DNA from: Streptomyces endophytica
GTDB taxonomy: Bacteria > Actinomycetota > Actinomycetes > Streptomycetales > Streptomycetaceae
DNA: 64,000 nucleotides
Direction: 5' to 3'
NCBI RefSeq assembly: GCF_026153355.1
Contig: NZ_CP110636.1
Coordinates: forward strand, 4,898,001-4,962,000
Shown here: in pieces, positions 51,752 through 60,264 of the stretch
How the letters are laid out: each line of letters begins with the position of its first letter
Position numbering within the stretch: position 1 is the first letter of the stretch
Notes under the pieces: generated by a model
What the model was told of the DNA's origin: nothing
Databases searched by the model: none
The model's input: only the letters and a program-made list of their open reading frames with translations
Program-made: the position numbers and the translations under genes

Positions 51752-51798
51752 TGCGGAGCCGTGCGGGGCCCGGCCTTCCGGGTGGAGCGGCCCGGCCG

Positions 51799-54700
51799 TC
51801 AGTACACGTCCCGCACGTACCGCTTCTCGGCCGCGAGCTGTTTGACGTACCCGGTGGCGGCCTCCTCGGTCAGACCGCCGTGGGCCACCGCGATCTCGCG
51901 GAGCGCGCGGTCGACGTCCTTGGCCATCCGCGAGGCGTCGCCGCACACGTAGAAGTGCGCACCGTCCTGCAGCCAGGACCACAGCTGGGCGCCGTGTTCG
52001 CGCATCCGGTCCTGGACGTAGACCTTGGCGCGCTGATCGCGGGAGAAGGCGGTGTCCAGCCGGGTGAGCAGCCCCTCATGGTGCAGCCGGCCGAGCTCCT
52101 CCTCGTAGTAGAAGTCCGTGGCGCGGCGCTGCTCGCCGAAGAACAGCCAGTTGGGGGCGCGGTGACCGCGGGCCCGCCGCTCGTCGAGGAAGCCGAGGAA
52201 GGGCGCGACGCCGGTGCCGGGCCCGACCATCACCATCGGCGTGGCCGGGTCGGCCGGTGGCCGGAAGTGCGCGCTGCGCCGCACGAAGATCTCCACCGGG
52301 CTGCCGGGTTCGGCATCCGCCAGGAACGCGGAGGCCACGCCCTTGCGCGGGCGGCCCTGCCGGTTCTCGTAGCGCACCACGGAGACCGTCAGCCGGAGCA
52401 GCGCGGGATCGGTCAGCGGGCTCGACGATATGGAGTACAGCCGCGGCCGCAGGCGGGGGAGGAGCGCGGCCCACTCCTGCGCGTCCGCCCGCACCCGGTG
52501 CTCGGCCACCACGTCGACGGCCTGCCGGCTCCAGGCCCACCGGTCCAGCTCGCCCTTGTTGCCGGGCCGCAGCAGCTTCCGGAGCGTCCGGTCCCCGGTC
52601 TGTTCGGCGGCCAGCCGGAGCAGCGCCGGGGTGATCCGGGTGATGTCGAGACGGCGGTGCAGCGCCTCGCCGAACGGCACCGTGCCCGCCCCGTCGAGGT
52701 CGACCGGAGCCGCCGGGTCCAGACCGGTCAGATCCAGCCACTCGGTGACCAGCTCCGGGCAGTTCAGCGGCTGCACCCCGAGCGCGTCACCGGCCTCGTA
52801 GGCCAGCGGCACCCCGTCGGCGTCCCGGGTGTCGAAGGTGAACCGGCGCACCTCCTTGGTGGCGCCGTCCCGGCTGAGCAGATCGTTGCCGACGAGCCGC
52901 GCGGTGACGGTCGGGTCCTTGGCGGGGGCGGAGGGGGCGGCGGGGGCCGGTGGCGTCCCGGTGTGCCCGTCGGCCGCCGGTTCCGCCGTTCCGCCCTCCT
53001 CCAGCGCCCGCAGCACCTGGTCGAGCCACTGCCCGGCCGGCTGCGCGTAGTCCGGCTCGCAGTCCGTGCGCGGCGCCAGCCGGACCGCGCCCAGCTCCGC
53101 CAGCCGGGCGTCCAGCCGCCGCCCGTGGCCGCAGAAGTCGTCGTACGACGAGTCGCCCAGCGCCAGCACCGAGTAGCGCAGGCCCTCCAGCCGCGGGGTG
53201 TCCGGCGCGTTGAGCGTGTCCCAGAAGCCGGAGCCGTTGTCGGGGGCCTCGCCGTCGCCGAAGGTGCTGGTCACGATGAGCAGGTCCGCGGTGCGCGGCA
53301 GGGTGGCCGGGGTGCTGTCGGCCATGCTCACCAGCGTCGCCTCCCGTCCGCTGCCCTGGAGCCGGCGGGCGGCGTCCACGGCGACCTCCTCCGCGTTGCC
53401 GGTCTGCGAGGCCCACAGCACGATCACCGTACGGGCAACGGAGTCTGACGGACCATCAGCCTCATCGGCCGGGTCGCCCTGCGCCGCCGCCCCGGCCCGT
53501 TCGTCCTCCGCCCGCGAGAACATCCCGGCCAGCACGCCGTTCACCCACAGCGCGGTGTCCGCGCCGAACGGCGCCTGGGCGGGCAGCACCGGCGTACCGC
53601 CGGACGGGCGGGACGCCAGCCCGGTGAGGAAGCCGGACAGATAGCGGCGCTCGTGCTCGGCCAGGGCCGGCGGGGCGGGGTCGGTCAGCCGGAAGAGGTC
53701 GGTCAGGACCGCCACCGCACCCGACGCCCCGCCGCCTCCCGGGCCGCCCGCCGGACCGTCCCCCGTCCGGTCCGCCGGGCCGCCCGTCTCCGCGTCCGGC
53801 CGCTCCGCCGCGCCCGGGAGCGCCGCGCTCTCCGGGCGGCCGGCACCTCCCGGCACCCTGGTCAGCGCGACCGCACACGCCTTGAACTCGGGCTGGAAGG
53901 AGACCGGGTCGACCGCGTCATGGGTCACGGCGTTGACGCTGAGGTACTCGCCGAACAGGTCGTTCCAGTGGAACGGGGCGAAGCAGTTCCCCGGCCGCAC
54001 CCGGTCGGTCACCACGGCCGGCAGCACCGCCCGTCCGCGCCGCGAGGCGACCTCCAGCGCATCGCCCTCCTCGACGCCGAGCCGCTCGGCGTCCTGCGGA
54101 TGGAGTTCCACGAACGGCCCCGGGTTCAGCTTGGCCAGCTTGGCGACCTTGCCGGTCTTGGTCAGGGTGTGCCACTGGTGCGGCAGCCGGCCGGTGTTGA
54201 GCAGGTACGGGAAGTCGTCGTCGGGCAGCTCGGCGGCCGGCAGATGCGGACGGGCGAAGAACACGGCCCGCCCGCTGGCCGTGGGGAAGACCAGCCGGGG
54301 GCGGCTGCCGTCCGGCCGTACGACCGGCTCCCGGCCGGCCCCGTCGTTCAGATAGCGCACCGGATTGCGGTCCGGCCCGTCGGCGGCCGCGCTCGGCCAC
54401 TGCACGGGCGTCTCGCGCAGCCGCGGATAGCTCACCCCGCTCAGGTCGTACCCGGTCCGCGGGTTGCCCGCCCGCTTGAGCTCCTCGAATATCTCCTCCG
54501 CGCTGTCGTAGGAGAAGGCGTCCGCATAGCCCATCTCGCAGGCGATCCGCGCGATGATCCGCCAGTCCGGCCAGGCCTCGCCGGGCGGGTCGGCGGCCCG
54601 GCCCACCAGCGTCAGATTGCGCTCCGAATTGACCATCACGCCCTCGGACTCGGACCACATGGCGGCCGGCAGCACCACATCGGCGTACGCGGTGGTCTCG

Positions 54701-56043
54701 GTCTCCGCGAAGGCGTCCTGCGCCACGACGAACTCCGCGGCCTCCAGGCCCTCGATGACGGTGCGGCGGTTGGCGACCGAGGCGACCGGGTTGGTGCAGA
54801 TGATCCAGCAGGCCTTGATGTCCCCGTCCGCCATCCGCCGGAACATCTCGACGGTGCCCTGGCCGCCGTCGTCCGCCCGCACCGTGCCCGGTGCCAGCCC
54901 CCACAGCTCCTCGGTGAACGCGCGGTCCTCGGCGACCAGCGCCGACCGCTGGCCGGGCAGCCCCGGGCCCATGTAGCCCATCTCCCGGCCGCCCATCGCG
55001 TTGGGCTGGCCGGTCAGCGAGAACGGGCCGCTGCCCGGGCGGCAGATCGCGCCGGTGGCCAGGTGCAGGTTGATCAGCGCGTTGGTGTTCCAGGTGCCGT
55101 GGGTGCTCTGGTTCAGCCCCATCGTCCAGCAGCTGGTCCACTCGCCCGCCGCGCCGATCCACTCGGCGGCCCGGCGCAGCTCCGCCTCCGGGATCCCGGT
55201 GATCTCGGCGACCTTCGCGGGCGGGTAGTCCTGGAGGAAGGCGGGCATCGCCTCCCAGCCCTCGGTGTGCCCGTCGATGAACTCCTCGTCGAGGTCGCCG
55301 TTCTCCACCAGCAGGTGCAGCAGCCCGTTCAGCAGCGCCAGGTCCGTGCCCGGCGCGATCTGCAGGAAGAGGTCCGCCTTGGCCGCGGTGGCGGTGCGCC
55401 GGGGATCGACCACGATCAGCTTGGCGCCGGCCTTGACCCGTTCCAGCAGCCGCAGGAAGAGGACCGGATGGCAGTCGGCCATGTTGGAGCCGATGACGAG
55501 GAAGACGTCGGCGCGGTCGAGGTCCTCGTAGGAGCCGGGCGGGCCGTCCGCGCCCAGCGACAGCTTGTAGCCGCTGCCCGCACTGGCCATGCACAGCCGG
55601 GAGTTGGACTCGATGTGGGTGGTGCGGACGAACCCCTTGGCGAGCTTGTTCGCCAGGTACTGGGCCTCCAGCGTCATCTGCCCCGAGACGTAGAGGGCGA
55701 GGGCGTCCGGGCCGTGCGCGTCGACGATCTCGCGCAGCCGGGCGGCGGTCTGCTTGATCGCGGTGTCCATGGTGGTGGGCACCGGTTCGTCGCCCCGGTT
55801 GCCGCGGACCACGGCGCCGGTCAGCCGGCCGGGCGCGGTGAGCAGTTCGGCGCTGGTCGCGCCCTTGGTGCAGAGCCGGCCGTGGTTCGCCGGATGGGCC
55901 TTGTCCCCGCTCGCCCGGCGCACGGTCCGCCGGCCGTCCCCGTCCGTCGCGACCTCCAGCACGATCCCGCAGCCGACACCGCAGTACTGGCACGCCGTGC
56001 GCACCTGCGTGAGGCGCTCTGCCGGTGTTTCCGCTGCGGTCAC
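51799..56043 (-). CDS. assimilatory nitrate reductase fused to CysJ-like flavoreductase
   Basis: 1,414 aa, one unbroken frame. N-terminal molybdopterin reductase: [4Fe-4S] cysteines in CQYCGVGC (18-25) and LCTKGA, Mo-ligand Cys in SNSRLCMASAGSGYK, GSNMADCHPV, and a dinucleotide-binding domain near NTGRLPHQWHTLTKTGK. A Pro/Ala/Gly linker follows, then an FMN flavodoxin domain (about 868-1010; WASQTGNAEE, STFGDGEAPDNGSGFW). Last is an FAD/NADPH reductase (about 1055-1414; RLYSISSSP, GPGTGVAPFLGFLDER, YVCGDASRMAKDVD). It would pass electrons from NADPH through FAD and FMN to nitrate within one chain. The GTG at 56043 is used. No nitrite reductase or transporter gene lies in the window. Confidence 0.93.
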   Translation of the reverse strand: MTAAETPAERLTQVRTACQYCGVGCGIVLEVATDGDGRRTVRRASGDKAHPANHGRLCTKGATSAELLTAPGRLTGAVVRGNRGDEPVPTTMDTAIKQTAARLREIVDAHGPDALALYVSGQMTLEAQYLANKLAKGFVRTTHIESNSRLCMASAGSGYKLSLGADGPPGSYEDLDRADVFLVIGSNMADCHPVLFLRLLERVKAGAKLIVVDPRRTATAAKADLFLQIAPGTDLALLNGLLHLLVENGDLDEEFIDGHTEGWEAMPAFLQDYPPAKVAEITGIPEAELRRAAEWIGAAGEWTSCWTMGLNQSTHGTWNTNALINLHLATGAICRPGSGPFSLTGQPNAMGGREMGYMGPGLPGQRSALVAEDRAFTEELWGLAPGTVRADDGGQGTVEMFRRMADGDIKACWIICTNPVASVANRRTVIEGLEAAEFVVAQDAFAETETTAYADVVLPAAMWSESEGVMVNSERNLTLVGRAADPPGEAWPDWRIIARIACEMGYADAFSYDSAEEIFEELKRAGNPRTGYDLSGVSYPRLRETPVQWPSAAADGPDRNPVRYLNDGAGREPVVRPDGSRPRLVFPTASGRAVFFARPHLPAAELPDDDFPYLLNTGRLPHQWHTLTKTGKVAKLAKLNPGPFVELHPQDAERLGVEEGDALEVASRRGRAVLPAVVTDRVRPGNCFAPFHWNDLFGEYLSVNAVTHDAVDPVSFQPEFKACAVALTRVPGGAGRPESAALPGAAERPDAETGGPADRTGDGPAGGPGGGGASGAVAVLTDLFRLTDPAPPALAEHERRYLSGFLTGLASRPSGGTPVLPAQAPFGADTALWVNGVLAGMFSRAEDERAGAAAQGDPADEADGPSDSVARTVIVLWASQTGNAEEVAVDAARRLQGSGREATLVSMADSTPATLPRTADLLIVTSTFGDGEAPDNGSGFWDTLNAPDTPRLEGLRYSVLALGDSSYDDFCGHGRRLDARLAELGAVRLAPRTDCEPDYAQPAGQWLDQVLRALEEGGTAEPAADGHTGTPPAPAAPSAPAKDPTVTARLVGNDLLSRDGATKEVRRFTFDTRDADGVPLAYEAGDALGVQPLNCPELVTEWLDLTGLDPAAPVDLDGAGTVPFGEALHRRLDITRITPALLRLAAEQTGDRTLRKLLRPGNKGELDRWAWSRQAVDVVAEHRVRADAQEWAALLPRLRPRLYSISSSPLTDPALLRLTVSVVRYENRQGRPRKGVASAFLADAEPGSPVEIFVRRSAHFRPPADPATPMVMVGPGTGVAPFLGFLDERRARGHRAPNWLFFGEQRRATDFYYEEELGRLHHEGLLTRLDTAFSRDQRAKVYVQDRMREHGAQLWSWLQDGAHFYVCGDASRMAKDVDRALREIAVAHGGLTEEAATGYVKQLAAEKRYVRDVY

Positions 56044-56094
56044 GGACGGTCCCCTTCGTGGTCGGAAGCTGGGCACCGACCCTACGAAGGGCCC

Positions 56095-56116
56095 GTTAAC
56101 CACGTGTCACACGTGG
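56095..56116. promoter_or_regulatory. GlnR-like box and 17-base palindrome upstream of the nitrate reductase gene
   Basis: On the minus strand GTGAC-ACGTGG-TTAAC (56110 to 56095) fits the GlnR form GTNAC-N6-GNAAC except for one base. It overlaps a perfect palindrome CCACGTGTCACACGTGG (56100-56116), 52-73 bases before the GTG. Nitrogen control by GlnR or a co-regulator is likely but inferred. Confidence 0.55.
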
Positions 56117-56208
56117 CGATCATCCGTCGTTACGGCGACCACACAGCCGCACCCGGGGCCGCGTGAGGCCGCGTCCGGGAGACCCGTACCGAAGGTGCAG
56201 CAACACGA

Positions 56209-56229
56209 AAAGTGCAGTCGTTGTACTTT
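56209..56229. promoter_or_regulatory. inverted repeat before the FAD monooxygenase gene
   Basis: AAAGTGCA, five bases, TGTACTTT (one mismatch between arms), 28-48 bases before the ATG at 56257, in an A/T-richer patch. Looks like an operator of a TetR- or MarR-type repressor that is not encoded next to it. Confidence 0.5.
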
Positions 56230-56256
56230 CGAATCGGATGTGCTTTTCTGGGTTGC

Positions 56257-57411
56257 ATGCCTCCCACCACCTCTCCCCGCATCGCGATCATCGGAGCCGG
56301 CCCCGGCGGGCTGACCTGTGCCCGGGTGCTCCAGCGGCACGGCCTGCCGGTCACCGTCCTCGACCGGGACGCCTCCGCCGGGGCCCGCCCGCAGGGCGGC
56401 ACCCTGGACCTGCACCCGGCCACCGGCCAGGCGGCGCTGCGCGCGGCCGGCCTGTCCGAGGAGTTCGCCGCCCTGGCCCGCCCCGAAGGGCAGGAGATGC
56501 GGCTCTACGGCCACGACGCGACCCTGCTCTTCCGGCACGCCCCGGCCGCGGACACGACCGAGCGCCCCGAGATCGACCGGGGGCAGTTGCGCCGGCTGCT
56601 GCTGGACTCCCTCACGCCCGGCACCGTCCGCTGGGGTCACTACCTGCGCGCCCTGCACCCGCTGGGCGGCGGCCGGCACAAGGCGGAGTTCGACGACGGT
56701 CACACCGAGGAGTTCGACCTGGTCATCGGCGCCGACGGCGCCTGGTCGAGGGTTCGCCCGCTGCTCTCCGACGCCACCCCGCACTACTCCGGCGTCACCT
56801 TCGTCGAGTTCTCGCTCGACGACGCCGACGCCCGCCACCCCGCGCTCGCCCGGCTGGTCGGCGACGGCAGCATGATGGCGTCCGCCGCCGACCGGGCGCT
56901 GATCGTCCAGCGCAACAGCCACGCCCACCTCCGCGGCTACGCCGCCTTCCGCGGCTCGGAGGACTGGGCCCTGGAGGCCGGGGTGACGATGACGGACACC
57001 GAGGCGGTACGCGCCGCGCTGCTCGGCCGGTTCGCCGGCTGGGACGACCGGCTGCTGGCGCTGCTGACGGACAACGACGGCGGATTCGTCAACCGGCCGC
57101 TGTTCGCCCTGCCGGTGCCGCACACCTGGACGCACACCCCCGGCGTGACGCTGCTCGGCGACGCGGCCCACCTGATGACGCCGTTCTCCGGCATGGGCGC
57201 CAACCTCGCCATGCTCGACGGCAGCGAACTCGCCCTGGCCCTCGTCGAACACGCCGACCGGGACGCGGCGCTGCGCGCCTACGAGGCCGTGCTGCTGCCC
57301 CGTTCCGCCGACGCCGCCGAGGGGGCCGCCCGCGGCCTGGCCAACGCCCTCGCCCCGGACGCCCCGGAGGGCACGCTGCGCCACCTGCGGAGGACGGCTG
57401 GGAACGGGTAG
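56257..57411 (+). CDS. FAD-dependent monooxygenase (TetX/PHBH-like)
   Basis: 384 aa, intact. Group A flavin monooxygenase. Rossmann FAD site PRIAIIGAGPGGLTCARVLQ, the DG motif VIGADGAWSRVRPLL, and the second FAD site GVTLLGDAAHLMTPFSGMGA then NLAMLDGSELALAL. The overall layout resembles TetX-type enzymes that hydroxylate aromatic or polyketide compounds; the substrate is not visible. The start MPPTTSPRIAI is favoured over an ATG 15 codons upstream because the family begins just before the FAD site. Confidence 0.88.
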   Translation: MPPTTSPRIAIIGAGPGGLTCARVLQRHGLPVTVLDRDASAGARPQGGTLDLHPATGQAALRAAGLSEEFAALARPEGQEMRLYGHDATLLFRHAPAADTTERPEIDRGQLRRLLLDSLTPGTVRWGHYLRALHPLGGGRHKAEFDDGHTEEFDLVIGADGAWSRVRPLLSDATPHYSGVTFVEFSLDDADARHPALARLVGDGSMMASAADRALIVQRNSHAHLRGYAAFRGSEDWALEAGVTMTDTEAVRAALLGRFAGWDDRLLALLTDNDGGFVNRPLFALPVPHTWTHTPGVTLLGDAAHLMTPFSGMGANLAMLDGSELALALVEHADRDAALRAYEAVLLPRSADAAEGAARGLANALAPDAPEGTLRHLRRTAGNG

Positions 57412-57517
57412 CGGCCCGATGCCCGGTGCGCGGAGCTCCGGTTGCGGCCCCCGCGCGCCCGTCGGACGATCGGCAGCGTACGGACAGCGACGGCACCGCA
57501 CGGAGACGGAACCCACC

Positions 57518-58282
57518 GTGAAGATCACCGAGCCCACCCCCGGCGCGCCCTGCTGGGTGGAGCTGGGCACCTCGGACGTCGACGCCGCCGCGGTGTACTA
57601 CCGAGAGGTCTTCGGCTGGCGCGCGGAGACCGACCCGCGCCCGGAGGCCGGCGGTTACACCGTCTTCCACCTGGGCACCGCACCGGTCGCCGCGGTGACC
57701 CCCCTCTACGCCCCCGGCCAGCCGACCGCCTGGACCGTCTCGTTCGCGACCCGGGACGCCGATGCGCTGGCCGCGGCGGTCACCGAGGCCGGCGGGCGGC
57801 AGGTGATGGCGCCGATGGACGTCTTCCAGCAAGGCCGTTTCGCGGTGCTGGCGGACCCGGAGGGGGCGGTGTTCTCGGTGTGGCAGGCCCGGGACTTCCC
57901 CGGCGCGGCGCTGCTCAACGCGCCCGGTTCGCTGGGCTGGGTGGAGCTCGCCACCCGCGACGAGGAGGCCGCCAAGCACTTCTACACCCGGGTCTTCGGC
58001 TGGACCGTGGGTACCCACGAGGACTATCCGCAGTGGGGGATCGACGGCGCCGACTTCGGCGGGCTGAGCGCGCTGGACGAGTTCTACCCGGACGACGTGC
58101 GGGCGCACTGGCTGCCGTACTTCGCCGTCGCCGACGTGGACGACACCGCGGCCCGGGCCGCGGAGTCCGGCGGCATGCTGCTGGTGCCTCCCACGGACGT
58201 CCCCGAGGGCCCGCGGATCGCGGTGGTCCGGGATCCGCAGGGAGCCTCCTTCGGTATCCACCGCGCGGGCACCGAAGGCTGA
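57518..58282 (+). CDS. VOC-family protein with two glyoxalase-like domains
   Basis: 254 aa, GTG start (VKITEPTPGAPCWVELGTSD) with GGAGACGG upstream. Two similar halves (about 1-125 and 130-250) each start with a CWVEL/GWVEL strand, then YYREVFGW or FYTRVFGW, and end with VLADPEGAVFSVWQ or VVRDPQGASFGIHR. This is the CFP-30/hydroxylase-type VOC pattern of Streptomyces. Metal ligands typical of glyoxalase I are incomplete, so it may bind rather than convert its ligand. Confidence 0.88.
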   Translation: MKITEPTPGAPCWVELGTSDVDAAAVYYREVFGWRAETDPRPEAGGYTVFHLGTAPVAAVTPLYAPGQPTAWTVSFATRDADALAAAVTEAGGRQVMAPMDVFQQGRFAVLADPEGAVFSVWQARDFPGAALLNAPGSLGWVELATRDEEAAKHFYTRVFGWTVGTHEDYPQWGIDGADFGGLSALDEFYPDDVRAHWLPYFAVADVDDTAARAAESGGMLLVPPTDVPEGPRIAVVRDPQGASFGIHRAGTEG

Positions 58283-58396
58283 CCGTCACACGATCGGCGG
58301 CCTGTTCGTCGTTTCACCACATTTCTGGGGTGGTTTGCGCGTAATGTCCACTTCGCACCAATGGGTGGCATCGCGCGTCAAGAACAGGAGACCCCC

Positions 58397-58822
58397 ATGT
58401 CCACGACCGAATTTCTCGCGGTCCGCGGCAGAAAGCTCGCGGCCGGCGCGGGCGCACTGACCACGGCTGTCGCCCTCGGAGCGACACTGTCCGCCATGGC
58501 CCCGGCTCAGGCGGCACCCGCCCCGACCGCCAAACCGTACGGCGTCGTCACCACCAAGATGGGGCTGAGTGAGCGTCAGTACCCCAGCACCGACGCCTCG
58601 GTGAAGGGCTTCCTCCGGCACCGCACCCAGGTCACCCTGGTGTGCAAGGTGCGCACCCAGTCCGTCGGCGGCAACAGCGTCTGGTACCTGACCGGCGAGG
58701 GGCGCGGGACCTGGATCGCGGCGAAGTACGTGACCAACACCGGCAACGTCAAGTACTGCAAGGAAGTGCAGCGCGGCCGGATGATGCCCCACAACAACGC
58801 GGCCAAGCACGCCGTGGGCTGA
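58397..58822 (+). CDS. secreted SH3-like domain protein
   Basis: 141 aa. Signal peptide KLAAGAGALTTAVALGATLS to PAQA-AP (cut about residue 39), then a bacterial SH3 fold: YGVVTTKMGLSERQYPSTDA, VKGFLRHRTQVTLVCKVRTQ, WYLTGEGRGTWIAAKYV. The two cysteines (VTLVCKV, VKYCKE) could bond. Likely binds cell-wall components; no enzyme domain. AGGAG precedes the ATG. Confidence 0.85.
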   Translation: MSTTEFLAVRGRKLAAGAGALTTAVALGATLSAMAPAQAAPAPTAKPYGVVTTKMGLSERQYPSTDASVKGFLRHRTQVTLVCKVRTQSVGGNSVWYLTGEGRGTWIAAKYVTNTGNVKYCKEVQRGRMMPHNNAAKHAVG

Positions 58823-58837
58823 TGGCGCCCGGCACCC

Positions 58838-58875
58838 AGGCCCGGTCCGGTACCCGAAGGTGCCGCACCGGGCCT
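58838..58875 (+). terminator. terminator hairpin after the SH3-like gene
   Basis: 17-base stem with two imperfect pairs and a CGAA loop, 15 bases after the stop at 58822. Confidence 0.7.
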
Positions 58876-58972
58876 TCGTGCGCCCGCCCGGCGGGGCGGG
58901 CCGGGGCCCCGGCGGCGCGCGAGGGCATCCCCGGGGCGCCGCGGTCCGGCGGGTCGCGCTCTTCCGTATTAC

Positions 58973-58986
58973 TGGAACAAGTTCTA
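58973..58986 (+). promoter_or_regulatory. KstR-like operator before the acyl-CoA dehydrogenase gene
   Basis: TGGAACAAGTTCTA fits TNNAACNNGTTNNA, the mycobacterial KstR (TetR-family, sterol/lipid catabolism) motif, exactly. It lies 91-104 bases before the GTG at 59077, in the 254-base gap. A TATT stretch lies just upstream. Confidence 0.5.
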
Positions 58987-59076
58987 CTCTGCCCCCCGAT
59001 CCGTGAACCGACGACCCGTCAGAAACGCGTGGCCGCCGGCCGGACGACCCGGACGACCGGACGATCTGGAGGGGCC

Positions 59077-60255
59077 GTGCACCTCGAATACACCCCCGAG
59101 CAGCAGCAGTTGCGCGCCGAGCTGCGCACCTACTTCGCCGAACTGGTGCCGGACCACGCCTACGCCCGGTACGCCGATCCTGCCGCGCAGAAGCGGTTCT
59201 ACCGCGAGACCGTCCGCCGGCTCGGCGCGGACGGCTGGCTCGGCGTGGGCTGGCCGAAGGAGTACGGCGGGCGGGGGATGACCCCGATGGAACAGTTCCT
59301 CTTCTTCGACGAGGCCGCCCAGGCCGGGGTCCCGCTGCCGCTGATGGCGCTGAACACCGTCGGCCCGACGCTCATGCAGTTCGGCACGGAGGAACAGAAG
59401 GCGTACTTCCTGCCGCGCATCCTCTCCGGCGAGCTCGACTTCGCCATCGGCTACAGCGAGCCGGAGGCGGGTACGGACCTGGCCGCGCTGAAGACGCGGG
59501 CCGTGCGGGACGGCGACCACTACGTCGTCAACGGCCAGAAGATCTGGACCACCAACGGCGACACCGCCGACTGGGTGTGGCTGGCCGTCCGTACCGATCC
59601 CGACGCGCCACCGCACAAGGGCATCACCATGCTCCTGGTGCCGACCACCGACCCCGGCTACTCCTGCACCCTGATCAACACCCTCGCCTCGCACGACACC
59701 ACGGCGAGCTACTACGAGAACATCCGGGTCCCCGTCTCGCGCCGCGTCGGCGAGGAGAACAAGGGCTGGCGGCTGATCACCAACCAGCTCAACCACGAAC
59801 GCGTCACGCTCGCCGCCCACGGCACCATGGCCATCCGCGCCCTGCACGACGTGCAGCGCTGGGCGACGGAGAGCAAGCTCGCCGACGGCCGCCGGGTCGT
59901 GGACCTGCCCTGGGTCCGCCGCCGCCTCGCGCAGACGCACACCAAGCTGGACGCGATGAAGCTCCTCAACTGGCGCATGGTGAACGCCCTTCAGGAGGGC
60001 ACGCTCACCCCGCAGGACGCCTCCGCGGTCAAGGTGTACGGCTCCGAGGCGCGGCGGGACGCCTACGCCTGGCTCATGGAGGTCGTCGCGGCCGCGGGCG
60101 CCCTCAAGGAGGGCTCGGCGGGCGCCGTCCTCCACGGCGAACTGGAACGCGGCTACCGCTCCGCGGTGATCTTCACCTTCGGCGGCGGCAACAACGAGAT
60201 CCAGCGCGAGATCATCTCCTGGATCGGCCTGGGGATGCCACGGGTGCGGCGTTAG
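59077..60255 (+). CDS. acyl-CoA dehydrogenase (FadE-like)
   Basis: 392 aa, intact, GTG behind GGAGGGGCC. FAD enzyme that puts a double bond into an acyl-CoA. GWPKEYGGRGMTPMEQFLFF, AIGYSEPEAGTDLAALKTRA, GQKIWTTNGDTADWVWLAVR and the C-terminal FGGGNNEIQREIISWIGLGM are conserved. It has the Actinobacteria-specific FadE style used for branched, aromatic or steroid side chains. The catalytic base cannot be placed with certainty. The KstR-like box fits a lipid or steroid role. Confidence 0.9.
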   Translation: MHLEYTPEQQQLRAELRTYFAELVPDHAYARYADPAAQKRFYRETVRRLGADGWLGVGWPKEYGGRGMTPMEQFLFFDEAAQAGVPLPLMALNTVGPTLMQFGTEEQKAYFLPRILSGELDFAIGYSEPEAGTDLAALKTRAVRDGDHYVVNGQKIWTTNGDTADWVWLAVRTDPDAPPHKGITMLLVPTTDPGYSCTLINTLASHDTTASYYENIRVPVSRRVGEENKGWRLITNQLNHERVTLAAHGTMAIRALHDVQRWATESKLADGRRVVDLPWVRRRLAQTHTKLDAMKLLNWRMVNALQEGTLTPQDASAVKVYGSEARRDAYAWLMEVVAAAGALKEGSAGAVLHGELERGYRSAVIFTFGGGNNEIQREIISWIGLGMPRVRR

Positions 60256-60264
60256 CCTGACGCC

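Noticed and set aside
56100..56116. CCACGTGTCACACGTGG as a phage attachment site
   Set aside because: No integrase, tRNA or flanking duplicate; promoter position fits an operator better.
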